From contig DEQR01000013.1 in assembly GCA_002360535.1 (NCBI GenBank), positions 1 through 7,996 on the forward strand: DNA of 7,996 nt, given 5' to 3'. Both the position numbers and the translations under genes were made by a program. The notes beneath the pieces were generated by a model. The model saw only the letters and a list, made by a program, of their open reading frames with translations. It did no database searches and had not been told where the DNA came from. The stretch is from Thiobacillus sp. UBA3361 (GTDB lineage Bacteria > Pseudomonadota > Gammaproteobacteria > Burkholderiales > Thiobacillaceae). Shown here one piece after another: positions 1-5,055 of this stretch. Every line of letters starts with the position of its first letter. The stretch's first letter is position 1.

Positions 1-168
1 TTCTGCTCCATGTGCGGCCCGCATTTCTGCTCCATGAAGATCACCCAGGACGTGCGGGACTACGCCGCCAGCCACGGCTTCAAGGAAGGCGAGGCCCTGG
101 AGAAGGGCATGGAGGAGAAATCCATCGAGTTCGTGAAACAGGGAGCGGAGGTGTATCGGAAGGTCTGA
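1..168 (+). CDS. thiC: Phosphomethylpyrimidine synthase ThiC, C-terminal end (partial)
   Basis: Only the last 55 codons are in the window; the gene begins to the left. ThiC is a cytoplasmic radical-SAM enzyme of thiamine synthesis that turns aminoimidazole ribotide into hydroxymethylpyrimidine phosphate. The sequence opens with F-C-S-M-C-G-P-H-F-C-S-M-K, which contains the C-x2-C-x4-C cluster (residues 2, 5 and 10 of the fragment) that binds the 4Fe-4S centre in this family. It is followed by the usual KITQDVRDYA segment and a charged helical tail ending at TGA. That cysteine pattern close to the C-terminus is diagnostic of ThiC. The reading frame is clean to the stop and is followed about 20 bp later by a terminator, so this is the last gene of its transcript. 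The thiamine riboswitch that often precedes thiC would lie outside the window. Confidence 0.95.
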   Translation, partial: FCSMCGPHFCSMKITQDVRDYAASHGFKEGEALEKGMEEKSIEFVKQGAEVYRKV

Positions 169-187
169 TTCTCCGGTCCCCACCATC

Positions 188-227
188 ACGGCCCGGTTGC
201 TGAAAGGCGACCGGGCCGTTGTTGTTT
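188..227 (+). terminator. Rho-independent terminator after thiC
   Basis: A 10-bp perfect stem (188-197 with 210-219) extends inward by a G-T wobble and two G-C pairs, leaving a six-base loop at 201-206. It is followed by the T-rich run TTGTTGTTT at 219-227. It lies 19 bases after the thiC stop and reads in the thiC direction. It separates thiC from the toxin-antitoxin pair, which therefore needs its own promoter. Confidence 0.88.
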
Positions 228-246
228 CAGCAAAGGAACAAGCGCC

Positions 247-276
247 TTGCCCAACCGGACTAAACCGGACTAAGCT
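247..276 (+). promoter_or_regulatory. Candidate promoter and operator of the toxin-antitoxin pair, with tandem 10-bp repeats
   Basis: Two exact adjacent copies of AACCGGACTA (253-262 and 263-272) lie 31 bases before the antitoxin start. A second small tandem repeat, TAAGC twice, follows at 271-280. A possible -35 (TTGCCC, 247-252) and a weak -10 (TAAGCT, 271-276) would flank the 10-bp repeats with an 18-base spacer. Repeats one helical turn apart between the promoter boxes are what an autorepressing antitoxin could bind; Phd/YefM-type antitoxins generally repress their own operon. The repeats are seen directly; the promoter boxes and the operator role are inference. Confidence 0.42.
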
Positions 277-303
277 AAGCCATCAACGCCAACAGGATAC
301 GCC

Positions 304-546
304 ATGCAAACCGTCAATATCCATGAAGCCAAGACCCATCTGTCCCGCTTCGTCGACCAGGCCGCCGCCGGCGAGGAAATCCTCATCGCCCGGGCCGGCA
401 AGCCCGTTGCCCGCCTGGTCGCGCTGGCCTCCGATACGGATAAGCCGCGTACGCTGGGCCTAGGCAAAGGCCGCTTCACGATCCCGGAAGGTTTCGACCG
501 CCTGCACGACGAGACTATCCAGAGCATGTTCGAGACAGGCGACTGA
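304..546 (+). CDS. Type II antitoxin, Phd/YefM family (VapB-type role)
   Basis: An 80-residue protein whose N-terminal half matches the Phd/YefM DNA-binding fold: MQTVNIHEAKTHLSRFVDQA, then a G-E-E segment and the strand IARAGKPVARLVAL (residues 28-41). In this family residues 1 to about 50 dimerise and bind the operator, while the C-terminal tail wraps around the toxin and neutralises it. Here the tail is residues 48-80, with a hydrophobic and acidic end (IQSMFETGD). The ATG at 304 is preceded by AGGA at 294-297, a suitable ribosome-binding site. The stop lies two bases before the toxin start, the usual coupled arrangement. It probably represses its own operon through the repeats upstream. 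The family is a confident call; an exact VapB subfamily is not. Confidence 0.9.
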   Translation: MQTVNIHEAKTHLSRFVDQAAAGEEILIARAGKPVARLVALASDTDKPRTLGLGKGRFTIPEGFDRLHDETIQSMFETGD

Positions 547-548
547 GC

Positions 549-956
549 ATGGCAGGCGATACGCGGGTCCTGCTTGACACCAACATCCTCCTCGCCGCCC
601 TGATCGCCCCGGATACCCTGCCGGAAGAGGTCAAGGCACAACTCAGCGACCCCGCCCACACCGTCTATTTCAGCGCCGCCAGCATTTGGGAAATCGCTAT
701 CAAGTATTCCCTAGGTCGGGAGAGCTTCAATTTCAGGCCGGAGGATATCCAGCAACTGGCAATGGAAACCGGGTTCACCGAATTGCCGCTTGTGTCCGAC
801 CATTGCCACCGAATCGCTGACCTATCATGGCATCACCGCGATCCTTTTGACCGCCTCCTCGTGTCTCAGGCTCAATCAATTCCGGCCTATCTGCTCACCA
901 CGGATGGGTTACTGTCCAAGTATTCGGATTTGGTTCATTTGGTGGCATTGAAATGA
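549..956 (+). CDS. Type II toxin, PIN-domain VapC-type ribonuclease
   Basis: A 135-residue PIN-domain protein, full length for VapC. The Mg2+-binding acidic residues are all visible: D10 in VLLDTNILL, E48 in SIWEIAIK, D98 and D101 in HHRDPFDRLL, and D119 in LLTTDG. VapC toxins cleave RNA, commonly tRNA or rRNA, and stop growth when the antitoxin is lost; the target here cannot be told from sequence. The SIWEIAIK and RDPFDRLL motifs are the variants normally paired with Phd/YefM-type antitoxins, in agreement with its neighbour. The start at ATG 549, two bases after the antitoxin stop, implies translational coupling. G+C falls along the gene, with the last 60 bases near 42%, unlike the flanking genes. 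No frameshift or missing active-site residue is seen, so the toxin looks functional. Confidence 0.92.
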   Translation: MAGDTRVLLDTNILLAALIAPDTLPEEVKAQLSDPAHTVYFSAASIWEIAIKYSLGRESFNFRPEDIQQLAMETGFTELPLVSDHCHRIADLSWHHRDPFDRLLVSQAQSIPAYLLTTDGLLSKYSDLVHLVALK

Positions 957-961
957 GAAAG

Positions 962-1049
962 CGAACCTGATTCCTTTGCTGTGCCCAACATGTCCGATGA
1001 CGGTCTTGATCAGCCATTGCCTCAAGGGGCTGCGAGCCGATTCCTTAGC
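962..1049. repeat. Imperfect direct repeat in the vapC-dsbA-like gap
   Basis: In the 106-bp gap between the convergent toxin and DsbA-like genes, CGAACCTGATTCCTTTGC (962-979) recurs as CGAGCCGATTCCTTAGC (1033-1049), 15 of 18 positions matching with one gap. No convincing terminator hairpin with a T-run is seen for either converging gene. The repeat may be the worn edge of an insertion or chance. Confidence 0.35.
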
Positions 1050-1062
1050 ACCACCCCGCCCA

Positions 1063-1716
1063 TCACCTGTACGCCTGCCCCACCGCCTCTTCCACCAGGG
1101 TCTGCAACTGCCCATAGCCGAAACTGGGCATGGGCTGGCCGTTGACGAAGAACTCCGGGGTCTTGGTGACGTTGAGGGCCTCGGCGTCCCGCAGGTCCTG
1201 GGCGATGAGGGCGGCGATGGCAGGCGAGGCCATGTCCTGGCGCACCCGTTCCAGGTCCAGTCCCACGCCGGCCAGGGCGTCCCACACCCGATCCGGCTGT
1301 ACGCGGTGGTGCACCACCCAGCTGTCCTGGGCAGCATACAGGGCCTCCAGGGTCTCCCAGTATTTACCCTGCATGCGGGCCGCTTCCAGGATTTTCACCA
1401 CCTGGTCGGAGCCTTCGTGGAAGGGCGTGTAGCGCATGGCCAGGCGGATGCGGCCCGTGTGGGCGGCCATGAGCTGCTTCACGAAGGGATAGAAATCCCG
1501 GCAGGTCTCGCAGGCGGGATCGAAGAATTCCACGATCAGTACCTTTGCCTCGGCGGGGCCCAGGGTGGGGGAGTGCATGCGCAGCAAAAGCTCCTGGTTC
1601 AGGGCCGCGGCCTGGGTGGCTTCCTCCTGCTGCGTGCTGGTGTAGTAAAGGGTAGTCAAGGCGAAGGCCAGCAGCAGGACGACGGCGGCGAGGATGAACA
1701 AGGTCTTTTGCTTCAT
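1063..1716 (-). CDS. Membrane-anchored DsbA-like thiol-disulfide oxidoreductase (CETC)
   Basis: A 217-residue thioredoxin-fold protein of the DsbA/DsbG/BdbD type (Thioredoxin_4-like). Residues 4-24 form one hydrophobic segment without an obvious cleavage site, so it is probably an N-terminal anchor with the rest in the periplasm. The strand VLIVEFFDPAC leads into the active site C69-E-T-C72; the helical insertion spans roughly 95-175, and the cis-proline loop is TKTP (P187), followed by EFFVNG. It would oxidise cysteines of exported proteins, or act on a special substrate, and be re-oxidised by the DsbB-like protein encoded just upstream. The start at 1716 was chosen because it overlaps the upstream stop as ATGA and has AAGG seven bases before it; the frame also stays open upstream, but only as a shadow of the DsbB-like gene. 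The dipeptide E-T differs from the P-H of E. coli DsbA, so its redox potential may differ. Confidence 0.88.
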   Translation of the reverse strand: MKQKTLFILAAVVLLLAFALTTLYYTSTQQEEATQAAALNQELLLRMHSPTLGPAEAKVLIVEFFDPACETCRDFYPFVKQLMAAHTGRIRLAMRYTPFHEGSDQVVKILEAARMQGKYWETLEALYAAQDSWVVHHRVQPDRVWDALAGVGLDLERVRQDMASPAIAALIAQDLRDAEALNVTKTPEFFVNGQPMPSFGYGQLQTLVEEAVGQAYR

Positions 1717-2192
1717 GGGGATGCCTTGTGACGGGTGAGCGCCAGCAGCGCAATGACGGCCGTGAAGGCCAGGACGGACAGCAGGGGGAGGTTGACGAAG
1801 CCCAGCCATGAGAGGGTGACCTCGCCGCAGGGCACGCCCCGCGTGCAGGGTCGGACGTTCTCGGGGACCACTCCCAGGACCAGCAGCCAATGGAAAACCG
1901 CGAAGCCCCAGCCCGCCACGGCCAGGGGGAGGGTGTAACGCACCACCCGCGGGTCTGGGGGGAACAGCCCCAGGGGCAGCATGATCGCCAGGGGGAACAT
2001 GAAGATGCGTTGCCACCAGCATAGTTCGCAGGGCGCCAGCCGCATCACCTCGCTGAAGAACAGGGCGCCCAGGGTGGAGGCGGCGGCCACCAGCCAGGCG
2101 AGGAACAGCGGCGTCCAGCCGGTGTTTCGCGCGGCGGCATCGGCGCGGGAGGCTGGGGGCGACGTCTTGGTGTCGGGGGAGGGGTTCCGCAT
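1713..2192 (-). CDS. DsbB/BdbC-like disulfide bond formation membrane protein
   Basis: A 159-residue inner-membrane protein with four hydrophobic segments (about 28-48, 61-78, 86-107 and 131-152). The first periplasmic loop carries the DsbB signature P-C55-E-L-C58-W-W-Q-R, and the second carries the pair C116 and C122. Proteins of this family take electrons from a DsbA-type partner through the second pair and pass them to quinone through the first, so all four working cysteines are present. The short second loop resembles the BdbC/DsbI-type branch more than E. coli DsbB. The ATG at 2192 gives a family-typical length, but no good ribosome-binding site precedes it, so the start is uncertain; an in-frame start at 2282 would add 30 residues. 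Its TGA overlaps the ATG of the DsbA-like gene, implying coupled translation of the pair. Confidence 0.9.
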   Translation of the reverse strand: MRNPSPDTKTSPPASRADAAARNTGWTPLFLAWLVAAASTLGALFFSEVMRLAPCELCWWQRIFMFPLAIMLPLGLFPPDPRVVRYTLPLAVAGWGFAVFHWLLVLGVVPENVRPCTRGVPCGEVTLSWLGFVNLPLLSVLAFTAVIALLALTRHKASP

Positions 2193-2230
2193 GGGAATCG
2201 CACGGCTGGGAACGGGGCCAGGATACGTGA

Positions 2231-2261
2231 GGGCTGCGCGTCGTGTCGAGGTGCGCAGCCC
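2231..2261. promoter_or_regulatory. GC-rich hairpin between the CcdA-like and DsbB-like genes
   Basis: GGGCTGCGC (2231-2239) pairs perfectly with GCGCAGCCC (2253-2261) across a 13-base loop, within the 103-bp gap that follows the CcdA-like stop. No T-run follows in the - direction, so it is not a standard terminator. It could dampen readthrough, protect the 3' end of the upstream message or split the cluster into two expression units. The structure is seen; its role is inferred. Confidence 0.5.
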
Positions 2262-2295
2262 CTGCCCGCCGCGGGAGTGCAATACCCAGCCGAGC

Positions 2296-2787
2296 TCACA
2301 CCGCCACGGTCAACTCCACCAGCCAATCCGGCGCGTGTTCCAGCACCCAGGTCTCGAACTGCTTGTCCAGGCCGCTGACGATGAGCACGCCCAGCACCAG
2401 CCCCACCACGAACTGGCCCCCCAAGCCCTCGGGGGTGATGCGCTCCAGCAGACCCTGCCCGGCGTTGCTGACGCCGCTGGCGGCGCTGGCGAAACGGGCC
2501 TGGAGGGCGGGGGTGAGCAGGATGAGGCCGAACAGGACCAGGATACCGGCCCCCAGGTTGCGCAGGTTGCTCTGGTCCAGGCCGATCGCCGTGCCGCCGC
2601 TGGCCTGCAGGGTGCCCACCAGGGCGAAGGACAGCCCCAGGCCTGCGGCCAGGGCGAAGGGCCCCAGCCGGTGGACCAGCACCGCCGAGCCGATGAGGAT
2701 GGGGATGAGGGGCAGCACGCAGGGCGACAGGGTGGACAGCGCGCCCGCCAGCGTGGCCAGCCCGTAGGTGCTCAGGCCGAATTCCAT
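2296..2787 (-). CDS. CcdA/DsbD-type thiol electron transporter, internally truncated
   Basis: A 163-residue membrane protein whose first 128 or so residues match the CcdA/DsbD transmembrane family: TLSPCVLPLIPILIGS (C23) in the first segment, then two more hydrophobic segments near 44-62 and 78-95, a loop to about 122, and GGQFVVGLVLG. Family members are about 220-250 residues with six segments, and at this point continue into a second S-P-C-x-G-P motif. Here GLVLGV runs straight into VLIVSGLDKQFETWVLEHAPDWL, which resembles the end of the last segment and C-terminus. About 75-85 residues, the second redox cysteine and two segments therefore seem to be missing, in frame. C23 is the only cysteine left. 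Normal members carry electrons from cytoplasmic thioredoxin to periplasmic thiol proteins; this one probably cannot. The start at 2787 has GGGGGAGA at 2793-2800 as its ribosome-binding site. Deletion by short repeats is my inference; an assembly error is possible. Confidence 0.82.
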   Translation of the reverse strand: MEFGLSTYGLATLAGALSTLSPCVLPLIPILIGSAVLVHRLGPFALAAGLGLSFALVGTLQASGGTAIGLDQSNLRNLGAGILVLFGLILLTPALQARFASAASGVSNAGQGLLERITPEGLGGQFVVGLVLGVLIVSGLDKQFETWVLEHAPDWLVELTVAV

Positions 2788-2870
2788 GTCGGTCTCCCCC
2801 GTGCCGTGATCAACAATTGTCCAGTCTCTCTGAGGGGAGGGAACCGTCAGGATGCCCGAGCCACCCCATG

Positions 2871-3260
2871 TCAGCGCAGCCTTTCCAGCAGGGCGCCGAT
2901 GCGCTCCTCCCGGGTCTCGCCCACCAGGCGTCCCACCTCCCTCCCGTCACGGTAGCCAATGAGGGTGCTCTGCTGGTTGGCCCGGAAGCCGCGCACCGCG
3001 TCCTTCTGGTGGTCGAAGCTCACTTCTAGGGCGGTGATATCGCGGTTCTCGGGCAGCGTGAACAGTCCAGTCAGGCGCTTGTCCTGGGCCCGGCAGGTGG
3101 GACACCAGGGGGCGTGGATGTGCAACAGTACCGGCTTGCCCGCCCGGATCAGGCCGTCGAAGCGGTCGGGCCGATAGGGCTCGCCGAAGGCCAGGACCGG
3201 CGCGGGCAGGGCCAGCGCGCCGGCCAGGATGAGGGCCTTGAGGACGTGGCTCGGGAACAT
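2871..3260 (-). CDS. Exported thioredoxin-like protein (CPTC)
   Basis: A 129-residue protein with a Sec signal peptide (hydrophobic core about 8-22, likely cut after VLA at residue 24) and a thioredoxin fold: PVLLHIHAPWC53-P-T-C56-RAQ, a strand ALEVSFDH near 77-84, and TLIGYRDGREVGR at 99-111. It should sit in the periplasm and exchange electrons with a membrane partner, the adjacent CcdA/DsbD-like protein being the natural one. The usual cis-proline before the T-L strand is not there; the residue in that place is S98 (QQSTLI), a feature I recall in other exported thioredoxins next to DsbD-like genes. A strong AGGAGA (3266-3271) precedes the ATG at 3260. It is the first gene of the - strand redox cluster, 83 bp ahead of the CcdA-like gene. 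Confidence 0.87.
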   Translation of the reverse strand: MFPSHVLKALILAGALALPAPVLAFGEPYRPDRFDGLIRAGKPVLLHIHAPWCPTCRAQDKRLTGLFTLPENRDITALEVSFDHQKDAVRGFRANQQSTLIGYRDGREVGRLVGETREERIGALLERLR

Positions 3261-3341
3261 CGTATTCTCCTCTCGCGGTGTGAAACGGATCGATTCCCGG
3301 TTTGGCTGCCCGGTGTACGGGCGGTTTCCGGCCGGAGGGCG

Positions 3342-3365
3342 ATGTTATGAATTGTTTATAAACGA
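3342..3365 (-). promoter_or_regulatory. AT-rich island with palindrome, likely promoter region of the redox cluster
   Basis: In otherwise GC-rich DNA, 3342-3365 is strongly AT-rich and contains the perfect 10-bp palindrome GTTTATAAAC (3354-3363). It lies about 85-100 bp upstream of the thioredoxin-like start, where a promoter and regulator site for the cluster is expected. On the - strand, TATAAA or CATAAC could serve as a -10, but I see no good -35. Downstream in the leader, GCCCG (3308-3312) pairs with CGGGC (3318-3322) as a small hairpin. The palindrome is seen; promoter function is inferred. Confidence 0.38.
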
Positions 3366-3380
3366 CCGGCGGGTAGGCAC

Positions 3381-3458
3381 GTAGCCCGGAGAAGCGCAGC
3401 GAGTCCGGGTCTGTTGTATGGCTTCTACTCCCGGACTCGCTGCGCTCCTCCGGGCTAC
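3381..3458. repeat. Long inverted repeat (REP-like element) at the end of the phospholipase gene
   Basis: Two 29-base arms (3381-3409 and 3430-3458) are complementary at 28 of 29 positions around a 20-base loop. Each arm begins GTAGCCCGGAG when read from outside, and carries GCGCAGCGAGTCCGGG further in. Arms starting GTAGCCCGGA with an inner AAGCGCAGCGA-type block are a recurrent form of intergenic palindromic repeat in proteobacteria (recalled, not searched). The right arm overlaps the last base of the final sense codon and the TAG stop of the phospholipase gene, so the element supplies that stop. It can also form a strong hairpin in the mRNA, which may end or stabilise the upstream transcript, although no T-run follows. 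No second copy was noticed in this window. Confidence 0.85.
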
Positions 3459-5020
3459 AGGTCCTCCTCGATGGGCAGGGCGGACAGCACGTCCACCAGG
3501 GCGCGCAGCCACAGGTCGGTGGCCGGTTCGACCCGGTGGGTCCGTTCCTCGCCGCCGCGCCGTTCCAGCCAGATCAGGCGCCGGTCTTCCGGGGGACTGT
3601 CCGGGTCCAGCCGCACCCGGTAGCTCTGCTCGGGCGCCATGGCCGCTTCGATGAAGCCGGCTACCCGCTCCGCCAGGGTGGGGCTGTCGATCAGCAGCCC
3701 GGCCTCGGTGTTGAGCAGCACCGAGCGGGGGTCCAGGTTCATGGAGCCGATATAGACCCGCTGCCGGTCGAACACCAGGGCCTTGCTGTGCAGGCTGGCG
3801 CGGGAGCTGCTGCTGCCGGCGCCGAGGCGCACATGGGGCCGTTCCTTGACCGGCTTCAGCTCGTACAGCTCCAGCCCCGCGAGCAGCATGGGCAGGCGGT
3901 AGCGGGCGTAGCCGGCATGCACCAGGATGACGTCGTTGGCGGCCAGGGAGTTGGTCAGGATGCGCACCTTCAGGCCCTTGCCGTGCAGGTGTTGCAGCAG
4001 GTCGCTGCCCAACTTGCCGGGCACCAGGTAGGGGGAGGCGATGAGCAGCTCCCGGCGGGCGTCCAGGCCGGTATGAAGCAGACGGGTGGCGGGCAGTTCG
4101 GCCGCCCCGGCCAGCCCGTCGGCGGTCTTTTCCGGACGGTCCAGCAACAGGTCGGCGGCGCCGCCAGACCAGCCCCCCGCGCCGTCGCCCAGCAGGTCCT
4201 GCCCCAGCTGGGCGGCCAGGATGCGCCCCACCTCGGCGTAGTAGGCGTTCAGGGCGGCGCGGGTCGCGTCCAGTTCGGCGCGCGCCCGGCGCCGGGAGGC
4301 GGGCAGGGCCGCGGCGGGGATGGCCGGCTCGCTGTTCCAGTAGGCGTCGAACGCGGCGGACAGTTCGCTCACCACCCGGCCGGCGGTCAGCACGTCCAGG
4401 TCGCGGAAGGCCAGGGCCTCGTCCAGTTGGAAATATTCGTCGCCGATGTTACGGCCGCCCGTGATCCCCATCTGGTTGTCGGCCAGGAACAGCTTGTTGT
4501 GCATGCGCCGGTTGAGCCGCTCCCGGTCGTTGAGGAATTCCGCCGCCCGCACCAGGCCGCCGGCCCGGTATCGAAACGGGTTGTAGAGACGGATCTCGAT
4601 GTGGGGATGGGCGTCCAGGGCGAGGATGGCGGCCTCGTTCTCCGCCGTGTACATGTCGTCCAACAGGAGCCGCACCCGCACGCCCCGGTCGGCCGCCGCC
4701 AGCAGGGCCTGCACCAGCAGCTTGCCCGAGGCGTCGTCGCGGAAGATGTAGTACTGCAAATCCAGGCTGTGGCGGGCCTGTTCCGCCAGGGCCAGGCGCG
4801 CGGCCAGGGCGTCGTGGCCGGCCTCCAGCGGACGGAAGGCGGAAGGCTGCGCGGCGGGGGTGACCTGGGCGGCCAGCCATCCGAGGGGGCTGGCCGGGTC
4901 CGGCGCCAGGGCTTGGGAGGGCGGTTTGGGCACGTCCGGGCGCAGGCTGGCGCAGGCGCCCAGCAGCAGGGCTGGCAGCAGGGTCCAGCAAAGCCGGGCC
5001 AGCCAATCGCGGCGGATCAT
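3455..5020 (-). CDS. clsC: ClsC-like phospholipase D-family cardiolipin synthase, lipoprotein
   Basis: A 521-residue protein with two HxKx4D catalytic motifs: H174-N-K176-LFLA-D181 and H411-S-K413-ALVF-D418, each followed by a G-G-R-N or G-S-M-N turn. Stretches shared with E. coli ClsC/YmdC as I recall it include LQYYI (88-92), GVRVRLLLDD (113-122), NRRMHNK (170-176), GGRNIGDEYF (188-197), LTNSLAANDV (355-364), LYELKP (385-390) and a DPRS..LLNTE..G block (430-441). ClsC makes cardiolipin from phosphatidylglycerol, with phosphatidylethanolamine as the other substrate. The N-terminus is a lipoprotein signal: R-R, a hydrophobic core and the lipobox L-G-A-C (C23), with A at +2, so outer-membrane attachment is likely. 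E. coli ClsC lacks such an obvious lipobox, so substrate and site may differ. It starts 35 bp after glyS without a clear ribosome-binding site, possibly cotranscribed. Its TAG stop is provided by the inverted repeat downstream. Confidence 0.88.
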   Translation of the reverse strand: MIRRDWLARLCWTLLPALLLGACASLRPDVPKPPSQALAPDPASPLGWLAAQVTPAAQPSAFRPLEAGHDALAARLALAEQARHSLDLQYYIFRDDASGKLLVQALLAAADRGVRVRLLLDDMYTAENEAAILALDAHPHIEIRLYNPFRYRAGGLVRAAEFLNDRERLNRRMHNKLFLADNQMGITGGRNIGDEYFQLDEALAFRDLDVLTAGRVVSELSAAFDAYWNSEPAIPAAALPASRRRARAELDATRAALNAYYAEVGRILAAQLGQDLLGDGAGGWSGGAADLLLDRPEKTADGLAGAAELPATRLLHTGLDARRELLIASPYLVPGKLGSDLLQHLHGKGLKVRILTNSLAANDVILVHAGYARYRLPMLLAGLELYELKPVKERPHVRLGAGSSSSRASLHSKALVFDRQRVYIGSMNLDPRSVLLNTEAGLLIDSPTLAERVAGFIEAAMAPEQSYRVRLDPDSPPEDRRLIWLERRGGEERTHRVEPATDLWLRALVDVLSALPIEEDL

Positions 5021-5055
5021 GGTGGGTGGCCGGCTTGCCGTGCGGGTATGCGGCC

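Noticed and set aside
957..1062. Possible terminator between the toxin and the DsbA-like gene
   Set aside because: The best stem found (CAGCC with GGCTG near 1011-1032) is only five pairs with a 12-base loop and no T-run on either strand.
976..1731. 251-codon + strand frame opposite the DsbA-like gene
   Set aside because: Antisense shadow with no recognisable domain; the - strand protein has clear active-site motifs.
1063..2022. 319-residue version of the DsbA-like protein starting at 2022
   Set aside because: The extra N-terminal part is proline- and arginine-rich and lies inside the DsbB-like gene in another frame. The ATG at 1716 is followed by a proper membrane anchor and has a ribosome-binding site.
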